Shown: positions 11,310 to 24,953, counted from the stretch's first letter. The stretch: DNA of 64,000 bases from Apostichopus japonicus (GCF_037975245.1 NC_092580.1:9959001-10023000); one strand, 5' to 3'. Program-made: numbers and translations. The notes: generated from the letters alone by a model not told the origin.

Positions 11310-12917
11310 GCAACACAGAGAGTTTGTAACCATACCAAGTACATGGATGCCAATGTCAAGTTTGCATCTGGTCAGCATGCAACACGTAGAGTTTGTAACC
11401 ATACCAAGTACATAAATGCAGATGTCCAGTGTTGCAACTTGTCAGCATGCAACACGTAGAGTTTGTAACCATACCAAGTACATAAATGCAGATGTCCAGT
11501 GTTGCAACTTGTCAGCATGCAACACGTAGAGTTTTTAACCATACCAAGTACATAAATGCAGATGTCCAGTGTTGCAACTTGTCAGCATGCAACACGTAGA
11601 GTTTGTAACCATACCAAGTACATAAATGCAGATGTCCAGTGTTGCAACTTGTCAGCATGCAACACGTAGAGTTTGTAACCATACCAAGTACATAAATGCA
11701 GATGTCCAGTGTTGCAACTTGTCAGCATGCAACACGTAGAGTTTGTAACCATACCAAGTACATAAATGCAGATGTCCAGTGTTGCAACTTGTCAGCATGC
11801 AACACGTAGAGTTTGTAACCATACCAAGTACATAAATGCAGATGTCCAGTGTTGCAACTTGTCAGCATGCAACACGTAGAGTTTGTAACCATACCAAGTA
11901 CATAAATGCAGATGTCCAGTGTTGCAACTTGTCAGCATGCAACACGTAGAGTTTGTAACCATACCAAGTACATAAATGCAGATGTCCAGTGTTGCAACTT
12001 GTCAGCATGCAACACGTAGAGTTTGTAACCATACCAAGTACATAAATGCAGATGTCCAGTGTTGCAACTTGTCAGCATGCAACACGTAGAGTTTGTAACC
12101 ATACCAAGTACATAAATGCAGATGTCCAGTGTTGCAACTTGTCAGCATGCAACACGTAGAGTTTGTAACCATACCAAGTACATAAATGCAGATGTCCAGT
12201 GTTGCAACATGTCAGCATGCAACACAGAGAGTTTGTAACCATACCAAGTACATAAATGCAGATGTCCAGTGTTGCAACTTGTCAGCATGCAACACAGAGA
12301 GTTTGTAACGATACCAAGTACATAAATGCAGATGTCCAGTGTTGCAACATGTCAGCATGCAACACAGAGAGTTTGTAACCATACCAAGTACATAAATGCA
12401 GATGTCCAGTGTTGCAACATGTCAGCATGCAACACAGAGAGTTTGTAACCATACCAAGTACATAAATGCAGATGTCCAGTGTTGCAACATGTCAGCATGC
12501 AACACAGAGAGTTTGTAACCATACCAAGTACATAAATGCAGATGTCCAGTGTTGCAACTTGTCAGCATGCAACACAGAGAGTTTGTAACCATACCAAGTA
12601 CATAAATGCAGATGTCCAGTGTTGCAACTTGTCAGCATGCAACACAGAGAGTTTGTAACCATACCAAGTACATAAATGCAGATGTCCAGTGTTGCAACTT
12701 GTCAGCATGCAACACAGAGAGTTTGTAACCATACCAAGTACATAAATGCAGATGTCCAGTGTTGCAACTTGTCAGCATGCAACACAGAGAGTTTGTAACC
12801 ATACCAAGTACATAAATGCAGATGTCCAGTGTTGCAACTTGTCAGCATGCAACACAGAGAGTTTGTAACCATACCAAGTACATAAATGCAGATGTCCAGT
12901 GTTGCAACTTGTCAGCT
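11310..12917. repeat. Satellite array, 70-bp unit, 23 copies
   Basis: The unit contains GTTTGTAACCATACCAAGTA, CATAAATGCAGATGTCCAGT and GTTGCAACTTGTCAGCATGC. The first two copies are degenerate. Copies 2-13 carry AACACGTAGA at the junction, while copies 14-23 carry AACACAGAGA, switching once at about 12,221. A sub-block near 12,181-12,500 carries CAACAT in place of CAACTT. Each unit contains the 8-bp inverted repeat GTGTTGCA...TGCAACAC. The near identity of neighbours points to recent expansion by unequal exchange or slippage. Confidence 0.95.
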
Positions 12918-15900
12918 TGTAGAAGCAGAGTTAAAATTAATATTTATGACATGGATTTAATTTTTCTTTGTGAGAAGAAAAGAATGACTTAAACCAATCC
13001 AGAAGAAATTATATCTGTGTTGAATATCAAGTGCTCATTTAATATTCACCGGGTGCCTTAATAATAATCATGATTAAAAAGAAGGTATTCTGACCTTGCT
13101 AACTTTGAATTTAGCTCTCGTCTAGGAGACCCAAGTTTCACCTGCCGTTTATGAAGTTGTCTATGAAGTTGTGTTGTCTCTGATGAATATTAAATTGGTT
13201 TAATGATCAGAGTACCAGCCTTGCTTGTCTGGCAATCACTGAAACTTGATAAATTCACCAATTAAGAAATCCCAGTTTAGGGGATATTGTAAAGTGTTAA
13301 ATAATAGCCATGTAACATATCTTCCGCTTATCGGTGATTTTAGGTAAGGATCGTAAGGTTATATCGTAAAATGAAACAGGATTTGCAAGTCACTTCATTC
13401 CATGTACTTGTTTTTTGACGACACGGTACAGTGAATAAGTCAAATAAGAATAACATATCATATGTTCAAGGAAGTGATCTAAAAAACCATTGTGGGCTCA
13501 GCCAGTAGAAAACTCCCTGACAACGAAGAAAAATAAACAATACAAAAAGAAGAACCTCCCAAACGTATCCCTCCCCTCCCACCCCTCCCACCCCTCCCAC
13601 CCCTCCTTCTTCATAGCTATGTAATATCAGGAAATTAAGTTGAGGCTGTTTTGGGGGAAAGAATCGGAGAGGGAAGAAGGACACAATGCTGTGCCGAATA
13701 ACAGACAGATTCATTGCAATTCAGATGTACGCATAAATATGTAAGAGAGATCTGTTGCAAATAGTGTGGATTAGCAATGATGAACGACAGAAATGATGCA
13801 ACATTGAACCACTTTATACGCTATATTGATGGTTATAAGAAGGTTATTAGTTTACTTAAGGGGAGTGGGAGGGTGGGATTACAAAGACTTAAAGGATGGA
13901 GGGGGGAGGGGGGGTGGGTGGGAACAGTAAACGTAAGATACAGAGACTTGTACAAATTATATTTTTTCGGTTGTACTTTGTATATTCTTTGACATAAAGA
14001 AGCTAGTAGGTAATAGATATTATGCATACCTCTCAACTAGCTGATTCAGTAAATATGTTGTATTTACATTCCTGTTTGTCCTTTGTTGCTATATATCAAG
14101 TGGCGAAGGTATGTGTGTACTCAGCTAAATAAAGGTAAAATAAGCGTTTTCACCATTTTGTAACATTTATGCGGTAACTGAAAAGTTGGCAGTCTTTGTG
14201 ATTAGTGTATTATGTGATACTTGGAAGAGAAATTGGTTCCTCGAGTAGTCGAGTGGAGTCGTGAATTGTTATTCCTTTGGTAGTGTATTCATAGAAGGCA
14301 GTGTTACTAACAGACCTATGCATAGTACTGACTTGCTAAGGACCATTTGTCATAGCCAGTTAATGTGCTTGACTTTGGCAACATTTGTACACTACTGACC
14401 ATTCAGGGTGTTAACGTGATGCACCACTATGTATGGATCCAATTTGTTTAGCTTTTGTACCGACTTCATATGCTGTCTGCAGCACGGATAGGGTTCTTTC
14501 AGTAGAGGTACTCAACAGCAGCCCGTACAGATGGTTTCAGAAATGAGTGGAAAGCCAGCCATGTGAATTATGGGTGGATAGCATCCACCGAAATGTAAAA
14601 TATATGCAAGCTGCTGTATATGTAGGATAGATGTTAATATGAAGCCACCAGTGCCATTTACTGCGAGTCTTGCACAGGATTTTAATGCTCTCTAATTGTA
14701 AAGCTATTTGGAAGCTTTAGATGAAATATCACCTTGAATATATTACCCAAGATGAATATTTTTTAATAATTGATGTTTTTTTCTTCTTAAGGTAATAATA
14801 ATTTTGTTCTTGAAATGGATTGCTTTTCAAGATCATCAAGGTGTAGTCCTGAAAAATGGGACTCAAGATGGAGATTGTTGGACTAATATTGGAGAATATC
14901 AATCTGAAATAAATGTTATAATTAAAACCCATCACTAAGGGCTGCCCTGTTGCGTACTTCTCTCACCACGCACAAAGATCCATTAAAGTACGTAATATCA
15001 CACACTACAGATGCCTTGAGAAGATCGGTTTATTCCTTCTCTGATATAAAAGTAATACTTTTTATGTCCATATCAGAAGTACCTAGAGTACTCATTTTTT
15101 AGCTCATTAGCATACAAGACACTAGGCGGACTAAAGTCGTGGCATATTTTTAACGGCTGCCGTCCGATCATGATCCTAGACTACCAAATTTAGGCTGTTC
15201 GGACAACCTTTGAAGGTTGTACTACAGACGACAAGGTTCTGTACTTCAAATTCATAAAGCATTGGAACCTCCTGAACAGGAAAAAAATTGAAATAGGTAT
15301 CTCCCTCCTTGATCACTTTGGAGATACTGAAATCAAACAAAAGTAGGATAGGCCATTGATCCACCTCAGTGACGTGGAGTTAAACTGTTCCAAAGCTGGG
15401 CCTATTCACCAAACCTACACATCTCCTACATTGTAAAATTGGTGGGTCTTTGATATATTGCTGCATTTTTTGGGACTACCAAATTTTCTGTTTGGACAAC
15501 CAAAAAGGGATAAGAGCTGGTTGTCTGTGGGATAAACTGAACCAAACAAAATCCTTTTCAGTTTGCCCTGAAATTTGTTATTGGGCCATTCAATCTATCA
15601 GTTTTATCCAGTAGGTACGTTTCTTGTTTACCATTATATCATGCTGGGTAAAATTGAGTTTATCTTGATGATAACATGCCTTGCTTTAAGAAAGGCATTG
15701 TAAGTTTTGTAAGTCCACTAATTAATGAAATTATCAGTATGCATCATGATACACCATTAAATGACACTAAACAAAATAAGTTTTCAACCTGAGGTTTCTA
15801 GAGCAAAAGCCAAAATTGGTAAAAAAACAACTTCTGCAGGTTTACGACAGTAAAATGATTTCCCAGTAGTCTGGCTTCATTATGCCTGGCGGCTCATATT

Positions 15901-17269
15901 TTCCCATCAAACTCCATTATTTCTAGGAATCACTGGAACAAACATTGTAATAATCCACGATAAATATGCCGGCATCTTTCTCATTAGTTTCTGCGTAGAG
16001 TCTATCCAACTGAGTGGTTTGCTCTGCCTCGTCGTATAACTATATGGCCGAGAGTATTGTTGCTTCTCCCCGAAGAGACTTGTTCTGATAATGTAAACAG
16101 TCTCCAACGCTATCATAAACAAATTTTATGATGTCAGTTTACCAAAACCTCTCAGAGCTGTTTGGAATCGTTAATGGCCTGTTTTCAAAAATTTGTAACA
16201 TTTGAACTCATTCTGTGTTTTGATGGTGATGGATCTGACGAAGGCAACAAACGAGGAAATTAACGAGGATCGATTTGGAAAGATCGTGGTCATAATGTCT
16301 TTTTTTGCCGTCATAAATCTTCAAAAAACAATTAGGGAAAAAGAAAGAAAACAAAGAAATGAAAATACAAAATAAAAGAGAAATATTAAAGACCTACATA
16401 CTGGATCAGCATAAACATGAGCAGTTTTATTTTATCTGTAATTTATCATAATTTCATGTATGAATCTTCATTGTAAATAATAAAAACTTGTAAAGGTTTG
16501 GGCACAGTTGCTGACCAATTGTGCTTGTTTAATAGCCATTATCATCCTAATTTTTTATATCACTTTGGTGGTACTAAGTTTGGTTATTTTTAAGAGTTGA
16601 GCGTTCCTTTACACTAACTGTTAACTTGTAAAAATCTAGTTCAACAGTGGAACTAAAAACTGATAAGTGAGCCATCTTGGAACATTTTTTTGGTGTAGTG
16701 GGGGGGGGGTGGGGTGGGGAACAGGGAGGTGTGCTCTTGAGGTAGGGCATATAGTCCAATTGGAGATGATAACCCCGATGTTTTTCTTGCAAGTCTTTTA
16801 GTTGGTTGGTATCAGGTCGGATTGAAAGAATTGACGAATGAACATCAGTTTTATATCAGTGTAAAGTACAACATATGCCCGTTGCAATGCCACTTTGAAC
16901 GGGAGTATTCAATGCTTGTTTGTGGAAATTGGTAGGAGGAAATAGGAGGGCTTTTCAAGAAGTGTTTTGTTGTTGTATTAACCCAGCATTTCAATGGGGT
17001 GTTTAAACATTATGAAGTGTGTACTTTTGACCCCCCAAGTCCGGTTAGGTTCATATGTATTTTGCAATGAAACTTGGAGAAATTTAAGAGAAAAAATTGT
17101 CTGTCAAATACGCTTGAACCACTGAAATTGGCAGTAAAGCGTTTAAGTTTATGCAGTGGGAAATTGTGTCCTATGGTAAATGCATAGGCTTTAAGATGAC
17201 ATGGTTTTAAGCAGCCCATTTGTTACACAGGGAATAGCGCTAAAGGAATTGATGTGAGTAGTAAGGCAT
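12918..17269. other. No gene seen; several short low-complexity tracts
   Basis: No exon was recognised over this stretch. It holds a CCCACCCCT short tandem (about 13,560-13,605), a long G-rich tract on the plus strand (about 13,860-13,922), another at about 16,698-16,730, and otherwise plain AT-rich DNA. Confidence 0.5.
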
Positions 17270-17625
17270 TAATTAATGTTAGAGAGACAATTTCATTCTA
17301 ATCAGTGGTAAAGGATTAATGCTAGAAATTCAATATTCTAATCAGTAGAGAGGGATTAATGCTGGATGTATGATTTCATTCTAATCAGTGGTATTAGGGA
17401 TTAATGCTGGATGTATGATTTCATTCTAATCAGTGGTATTAGGGATTAATGCTAGATGTATGATTTCATTCTAATCAGTGGTATTAGGGATTAATGCTGG
17501 ATGTATGATTTCATTCTAATCAGTAGAAAGGGATTAATGCTAGATGTATGATTTCATTCTAATCAGTGGTATTAGGATTAATGCTGGATGTATGATTTCA
17601 TTCTAATCAGTGGTAAGGGATTATT
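17270..17625. repeat. Tandem repeat, about 45 bp unit, 8 copies
   Basis: ATTTCATTCTAATCAGTGG and GGATTAATGCTGGATGTATG alternate with a spacing of 40-45 bases. The outer copies have diverged and the inner copies are nearly identical, as expected for an array that turns over from the middle. Confidence 0.9.
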
Positions 17626-18484
17626 AGATGTAGGATTCTCTTTTGAGTGGTTCATAAATATGAACTGAATGAGACATGCAAAGAGATTTGAGCCAGTTTC
17701 AGATTTCCAGTTTAACTATGACGACGTCATACATATCAATGACAGCTCACAGATACGACTTTGATACCCTCAAGTGGAACAACAGATTCCTCTCCCTGTT
17801 TGGGAAGTTGTTCTTCACAACATATATCTGTGATATAGGCTAAATCCATTGATCCATTAATTGAACCAAAGGTGGAAGGGGCAAAGGGGGGGGGGTGTGC
17901 ATTTGATAACACCGATGTAACACATAAGCTATATACTTTCTTTGAAAGGAAATTCTTCCTCAAGAGATGGTTTCTTCCAATGACACTGTTGTAATTACTT
18001 TTAAATACTTTAAATGCACAATTTTGCATCATACACTTTTCTTCTGCATTCAGTTGTTTTCCATGTTAAAATATGAGGTAGTCTAAATAAGTCATTAGTT
18101 TAATACGAATATATCCATTCAGTGGTGCATTTACGACCTAGTACAATTTTAACCCACCAAAGTTCATTATCAATGATTGTATACTTATATACTATGTATT
18201 TGTTACATGTGTTTTAGCCATTCCATCCTATGTTTTTTAGCATGTTTAGTGTTCTTTATATGTTTGCCTTGCCACAACATTTCTTTTATGAATTAAAAGA
18301 CAATAAATTATAGTTTTGACATCTTTCAATTTTGTTGTTTGTGTGCTTTCTTCTCCCCTCCCCCTCACTTATTGTTCTACTGTATTGTCTTCAGCAATGT
18401 GTAACACTTTTATTAAAAAATCAGTATTGCTTCCAAATATGCTAGGCAAGCAATTAGTGGTCACTCATACTAAACATTTTAACA
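17626..18484. other. No gene seen
   Basis: AT-rich sequence with no recognised exon. A G-run lies at about 17,885. Confidence 0.5.
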
Positions 18485-19620
18485 CAACTCTAACATGCAT
18501 CAACAGGCACCTCTAACAGGCACCTCTAACAGGCACCTCTAACAGGCATCAACAGGCAGCTCTAACAGGCAGCTCTAACAGGCATCAACAGGCACCTCTA
18601 ACACGCATCAACAGGCACCTCTAACAGGCACCTCTAAAAGGCAGCTCTAACAGGCAGCTCTAACAGGCATCAACAGGCACCTCTAACAGGCAGCTCTAAC
18701 AGGTACCTCTAACAGGCATCAACAGGCACCTCTAACAGGCACCTCTAACAGGCACCTCTAACAGGCATCAACAGGCACCTCTAACAGGTACCTCTAACAG
18801 GCATCAACAGGCACCTCTAACAGGCACCTCTAACAGGCAGCTCTAACAGGTACCTCTAACAGGCAGCTCTAACAGGTACCTCTAACAGGCAGCTCTAACA
18901 GGTACCTCTAACAGGCAGCTCTAACAGGCATCAACAGGCACCTCTAACAGGCACCTCTAACAGGTACCTCTAACAGGCACCTCTAACATGCACCTCTAAC
19001 AGGCACCTCTAACAGGCACCTCTAACAGGCATCAACATGTACTTCTAACAGGCATCCTTAAAGCACAAAATGGATTCTGCTAATCAATGCTTAAGAATTA
19101 GAGAATCTGAAATCCCAGTAGAAATACTGGATTTTTGCACTCTAAAATTTCTAACAGGTACCTCTAACAGGCAGCTCTAACAGGCATCAACAGGCACCTC
19201 TAACAGGTACCTCTAACAGGCATCAACAGGCACCTCTAACAGGCACCTCTAACAGGCAGCTCTAACAGGTACCTCTAACAGGTACCTCTAACAGGCATCA
19301 ACAGGCACCTCTAACAGGCAGCTCTAACAGGTACCTCTAACAGGCAGCTCTAACAGGTACCTCTAACAGGCAGCTCTAACAGGCATCAACAGGCGGCTCT
19401 AACAGGCACCTCTAACAGGTACCTCTAACTGGCACCTCTAACAGGTACCTCTAACATGCACCTCTAACAGGCACCTCTAACAGGCACCTCTAACAGGCAT
19501 CAACATGTACTTCTAACAGGCATCCTTAAAGCACAAAAAGGATTCTGCTAATCAATGCTTAAGAATTAGAGAATCTGAAATCCCAGTAGAAATACTGGAT
19601 TTTTGCACTCTAAAATTTCG
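18485..19620. repeat. Compound minisatellite (AACAGGYASCTCT, 13 bp) present as a block duplication
   Basis: Units AACAGGCACCTCT, AACAGGCAGCTCT and AACAGGTACCTCT (13 bp) are mixed with a 10-bp unit AACAGGCATC. The array is interrupted at about 19,041-19,153 by a unique 110-bp segment (starting near CATCCTTAAAGCACAAAA). That segment returns 468 bp later at about 19,509-19,620 after a second array block. Array plus unique tail were therefore duplicated together. Confidence 0.9.
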
Positions 19621-20695
19621 CGGCAACCAAATTGTATACGGGCTTGCTGCTGTTGTAAGAGTGGTGTAGTCTAATATAAAATCAACAATGACTCGTGCAA
19701 TATAGCCCAAGGTGAATCCCACACCTGCTGGAATAATACTCAAGTTGTAGAAGGAACACAGAAATATAGAACATGGTTCTATCCTGAGGTGGTGTTTTTT
19801 TTCTCTTTTGGTTTGGTTGATGAAACACTTTGTTCAACACTTTGTTTATTGTCAAAACAAAATATCTGTCTGCTTCCTCTCTTTGTGAATTTTCAGTCTT
19901 TTGAAATCCTGAACTCAATCCCAAAACATGGCCTGATGATGGCCATGTCAAGGAATTGAGATGACATTAAACATAAACAATATAAAGAAGAAAAAAATAT
20001 ATAAACAAGCAATTTGGTCGTACCCTCATCATCATATTATGTGTCAATACAGAACCAATACAAACCTGTTGATGAAATGCAAAAGTTTTACTTATGAATG
20101 GAGAAATTTACCAGGGGACTTCTCTCTCGTTCCAAACTTACAGTGTCCGTGCGAATTTCGTAGTGCTAAAGCATTTAATTATATGGTCTACAAATGGCTG
20201 TGGTATTATGGCAAGCCATATAATGCCAGACGACTGTTGAATTTTGAGTTGAGCTTGGTAAACTTAGATGACCAGAAGTCCCCGATTTCAAGAGACAGTC
20301 ACCGTATTTTATGGACCGTCCTCGGATTTGAAGTGTCCCTGGACTGCCACACTATGGGCGGCCATTTGGGCAAAAAATACAACAGTGAAAGAGACAAACA
20401 GACAAGAACAAAGATGAAAAGGAACAATAATAAGATATATATGTTTGTTTCATTTTGCATATTTCTTCTTTTTCAATTTTCTTTCTTGTTTATTTGTTTC
20501 AACCTTGTAATTTTGGCCAAAATGGCCGCCCATATCACACATGATCATTTCCAAGTTGCAAAAGGTCCAGATTAATGTGAGTTTGAAAAAGAGAAACATG
20601 TCTGTTTCTAGAAAATGTATTACAGCAACATGAACATTTGACCATGATTTCCTAAAACAACCATCTCAAAATCTGATGTCCAGTTACTTAAATTG

Positions 20696-20696
<1 letters not shown>
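19621..20696. other. No supported gene; one long open frame of doubtful meaning
   Basis: An open frame of 204 codons lies at 19,961-20,575 on the plus strand. Its product has no family I recognise, starts in an A-rich tract, and shows no splice or codon signal. A pair of inverted words, GGGCGGCCATTTGG (about 20,365) and CCAAAATGGCCGCCC (about 20,516), brackets its end. Confidence 0.4.
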
Positions 20697-21354
<658 letters not shown>

Positions 21355-21665
21355 AGAAGTACTCATTGCTTAATACAAAGAACCCATTTCTCAACACATA
21401 GTACTCATTGCTCAACATAAAGTACTTACTACTCAACAAGAAGTACTCATTGTTCAACACAATATACTCGATCAATGCTCAACACAAAGTACTCATTGCT
21501 CAATATAGAGTACTCACTTCTCAACAAGAAGTACCCATTGCTCAACACATAGTACTCATTGCTCAACACAAAGTACTCATTGCTCAACATAAAGTACTCA
21601 TATTGCTCCACACAAAGATGTCACTGTCCAATGACAAATTAGTAATTGTTTAACACAAAGTAATC
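21355..21665. repeat. Tandem repeat, about 21 bp unit (AGTACTCATTGCTCAACACAA)
   Basis: About a dozen copies of AGTACTCATTGCTCAACAYA with small variants (ACTTACTACTC, ACTTCTCAACAAG). No coding role. Confidence 0.85.
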
Positions 21666-22493
21666 AACTTTTAAAGTGATCAAATTCGACCAAACTAATG
21701 ACTGTCTCATGTTTTCCAGCTTTATATTGAATTTCTCGCCTGTTTTGATTTCATATTGTAAACGTTACAAACTGATTGACGCGATTTGTTGAAAATTACT
21801 CACATAATTCGAAAGACAACATTTTGACAGCACCAGATGGTGTCAGGTTTATGAATGATTCTTCGGGTAGCAGTCGCATGGAATTATACAGATTAGAATG
21901 AAAATACTGACACAGGAAACAAAACTATCCAGAGAAAAGGTAAGTGGCAGAATGGATAAAAGCCTGGCATCATTAACAATGGAACATGTAAAGACAAAGA
22001 TACCAACATTGAACAAGAATTGCTTTCTAGTTAAATCTTTAGACAAAAATGGAAGTATTGTTAAATATGAAAACCACTGATCTAAAATACACAATGGTTC
22101 AACAGCAACTGTAACAGATTATAGGGGATAACAAGAGCAAATGCATACCAAGATTACAAGTTTATGGAACTGAAAAATTTAATTTAATTTTTATAGTAAA
22201 TTGAATTGTTTCATGACAAAACCAGAATGCAAAACCGCATCGAAGTTTCGATTACTTCATTCATGGAGGTAAAACTGTTTTTACCTCCATGCTTCATTGC
22301 AATAGACTCCCAGGTTTTAGCACCAATTGAAAGTGGAGTTCTATCAAATTTTAGGCCTGAAAAAGCCTTATAAATATGCTAACTTTAGGGTTAATTCTCT
22401 CTCATCATTATTACTGCCTATTACATTTAACATGAAGGGACTTCTGTGATTAAATTGCTAAGAGGTTGGTAAGGGGAGGGAGTGGGTTGGTTA
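21666..22493. other. No gene seen
   Basis: AT-rich sequence with no recognised exon, RNA gene or array. Confidence 0.5.
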
Positions 22494-24790
22494 GTGGTTA
22501 AATGTAATAAGCAGTGCTACTATTCTTATAGGCTACCTCTTTCCTTTCATTATGAACCTTAAATATTAGAAACGAGAATTATTTCTCAACAGTTACAGTG
22601 GTGCAGTTGGTAGTGCCTGTACCTGGAGAGCAAGACCAACTCCTTGTCTAGGGTTCAAACCCCAGTGAAGGCAGTTTTCCTTTTACTATTCTTATAGGCT
22701 ACCTCTTTCCTTTCATTATGAACCTTAAATATTAGAAACGAGCATTATTTCTCAACAGTTACAGTGGCGCAGTTGGTAGTGCCTGTACCTGGAGAGCAAG
22801 ACCAACTCTTTGTCTAGGGTTCAAACCCCAGTGAAGGCAGTTTTCCTTTTACTATTCGTATACCTCTTTCCTTCCATTATGAACCTTAAATATTAGAAAC
22901 GAGCATTATTTCTCAACAGTTACAGTGGCGCAGTTGGTAGTGCCTGTACCTGGAGAGCAAGACCAACTCCTTGTCTAGGGTTCAAACCCCAGTGAAGGCA
23001 GTTTTCCTTTTACTATTCTTATACCTCTTTCCTTCCATTATGAACCTTAAATATTAGAAACGAGCATTATTTCTCAACAGTTACAGTGGCGCAGTTGGTA
23101 GTGCCTGTACCTGGAGAGCAAGACCAACTCCTTGTCTAGGGTTCAAACCCCAGTGAAGGCAGTTTTCCTTTTACTATTCTTATACCTCTTTCCTTTCATT
23201 ATGAACCTTAAATATTAGAAACGAGCATTATTTCTCAACAGTTACAGTGGCACAGTTGGTAGTGCCTGTACCTGGAGAGCAAGACCAACTCTTTGTCTAG
23301 GGTTCAAACCCCAGTGAAGGCAGTTTTCCTTTTACTATTCGTATACCTCTTTCCTTCCATTATGAACCTTAAATATTAGAAACGAGCATTATTTCTCAAC
23401 AGTTACAGTGGCGCAGTTGGTAGTGCCTGTACCTGGAGAGCAAGACCAACTCTTTGTCTAGGATTCAAACCCCAGTGAAGGCAGTTTTCCTTTTACTATT
23501 CTTATAGGCTACCTCTTTCCTTTCATTATGAACCTTAAATATTAGAAACGAGAATTATTTCTCAACAGTTACAGTGGTGCAGTTGGTAGTGCCTGTACCT
23601 GGAGAGCAAGACCAACTCTTTGTCTAGGGTTCAAACCTCAGTGAAGGCAGTTTTCCTTTTACTATTCTTATACCTCTTTCCTTCCATTATGAACCTTAAA
23701 TATTAGAAACGAGCATTATTTCTCAACAGTTACAGTGGCACAGTTGGTAGTGCCTGTACCTGGAGAGCAAGACCAACTCCTTGTCTAGGTTTCAAACCCC
23801 AGTGAAGGCAGTTTTCCTTTTACTATTCTTATAGGCTACCTCTTTCCTTTCATTATGAACCTTAAATATTAGAGACGAGCATTATTTCTCAACAGTTACA
23901 GTGGCGCAGTTGGTAGTGCCTGTACCTGGAGAGCAAGACCAACTCCTTGTCTAGGGTTCAAACCCCAGTGAAGGCAGTTTTCCTTTTACTATTCTTATAG
24001 GCTACCTCTTTCCTTTCATTATGAACCTTAAATATTAGAAATGAGCATTATTTCTCAACAGTTACAGTGGCGCAGTTGGTAGTGCCTGTACCTGGAGAGC
24101 AAGACCAACTCCTTGTCTAGGGTTCAAACCCCAGTGAAGGCAGTTTTCCTTTTACTATTCTTATACCTCTTTCCTTCCATTATGAACCTTAAATATTAGA
24201 AACGAGCATTATTTCTCAACAGTTACAGTGGCGCAGTTGGTAGTGCCTGTACCTGGAGAGCAAGACCAACTCCTTGTCTAGGGTTCAAACCCCAGTGCAG
24301 GCAGTTTTCCTTTTACTATTCTGATACTTCTTTCCTTCCATTATGAACCTTAAATATTAGAAACGAGCATTATTTCTCAACAGTTACAGTGGCGCAGTTG
24401 GTAGTGCCTGTACCTGGAGAGCAAGACCAACTCTTTGTCTAGGGTTCAAACCCCAGCGAAGGCAATTTTCCTTTTACTATTCTTATAGGCTACCTCTTTC
24501 CTTTCATTATGAACCTTAAATATTAGAAACGAGAAATATTTCTCAACAGTTACAGTGGTGCAGTTGGTAGTGCCTGTACCTGGAGAGCAAGACCAACTCT
24601 TTGTCTAGGGTTCAAACCCCAGTGAAGGCAGTTTTCCTTTTACTATTCTTATACCTCTTTCCTTTCATTATGAACCTTAAATATTAGAAACGAGCATTAT
24701 TTCTCAACAGTTACAGTGGTGCAGTTGGTAGTGCCTGTACCTGGAGAGCAAGACCAACTCCTTGTCTTGGGTTCGAACCCCAGTGAAGGC
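22494..24790 (+). repeat. Tandem array of 14 tRNA-like (SINE-like) units, 161/166 bp each
   Basis: AGTTGGTAGTGCCTGTACCT recurs 14 times; AGTTGG starts at 22605, 22771, 22932, 23093, 23254, 23415, 23581, 23742, 23908, 24074, 24235, 24396, 24562 and 24723. Unit length alternates between 161 and 166, the difference being GGCTA inserted in CTTATAGGCTACCTC. Each unit has a polymerase III A-box match (TGGCGCAGTTGG) and a B-box-like GGTTCAAACCC. All but the last have a T-run (GCAGTTTTCC) about 18 bases after the B box. The D-arm can pair (GCGC/GTGC), but the acceptor and anticodon arms do not, so these are tRNA-derived heads and not functional tRNA genes. Whether they are transcribed cannot be seen. 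Confidence 0.85.
24717..24780 (+). promoter_or_regulatory. Best-preserved polymerase III internal promoter (last unit of the tRNA-like array)
   Basis: The A box TGGTGCAGTTGG is at 24,717-24,728 and the B box GGTTCGAACCC at 24,770-24,780. Unlike the other 13 copies, this one keeps the CpG in the B box, and its T-stem (TTGGG/CCCAG) pairs over five bases. Sequence after the T arm diverges from the other units. Confidence 0.6.
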
Positions 24791-24894
24791 ATGTTCATGC
24801 TTCAAGTCCAGCCAGAGCCTTTTAATTTAATTTTCTTTGGAGGACGTGGAAGTATAAAGGTAAGAAACGAAGTTTTATGCCTTGGGAACCAAAA

Positions 24895-24953
24895 TGGTGT
24901 AATTGGTTGTTCCATAGGTGATTAGACATTCCTGAGCGGCTTGGTTCAAGTCC
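24895..24953 (+). promoter_or_regulatory. Second, unrelated tRNA-like A box/B box pair
   Basis: TGGTGTAATTGG (A-box-like) at 24,895-24,906 and GGTTCAAGTCC, a perfect B box, at 24,943-24,953. The T-stem CTTGG/CCAGG pairs fully around the loop TTCAAGT. The middle is too long and unpaired for a standard tRNA, so this is probably a SINE head or tRNA relic. Confidence 0.5.

Noticed and set aside
11310-12917. CRISPR-like array
   Set aside because: Units are contiguous with no variable spacers and the host is a eukaryote; it is a satellite.
19931-19965. CCTGATGATGGCCATG as a hammerhead ribozyme
   Set aside because: It has the first core box, but the GAAA box and a pairing stem II are missing.
19961-20575. 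A 204-codon open frame on the plus strand
   Set aside because: Lysine- and phenylalanine-rich low-complexity ends, no family resemblance and no splice context. Kept only as a note in the description of that stretch.
22494-24790. A cluster of true tRNA genes
   Set aside because: A and B boxes and the D-arm are present, but no acceptor stem or anticodon arm pairs, and the T-stem is broken in 13 of 14 copies.
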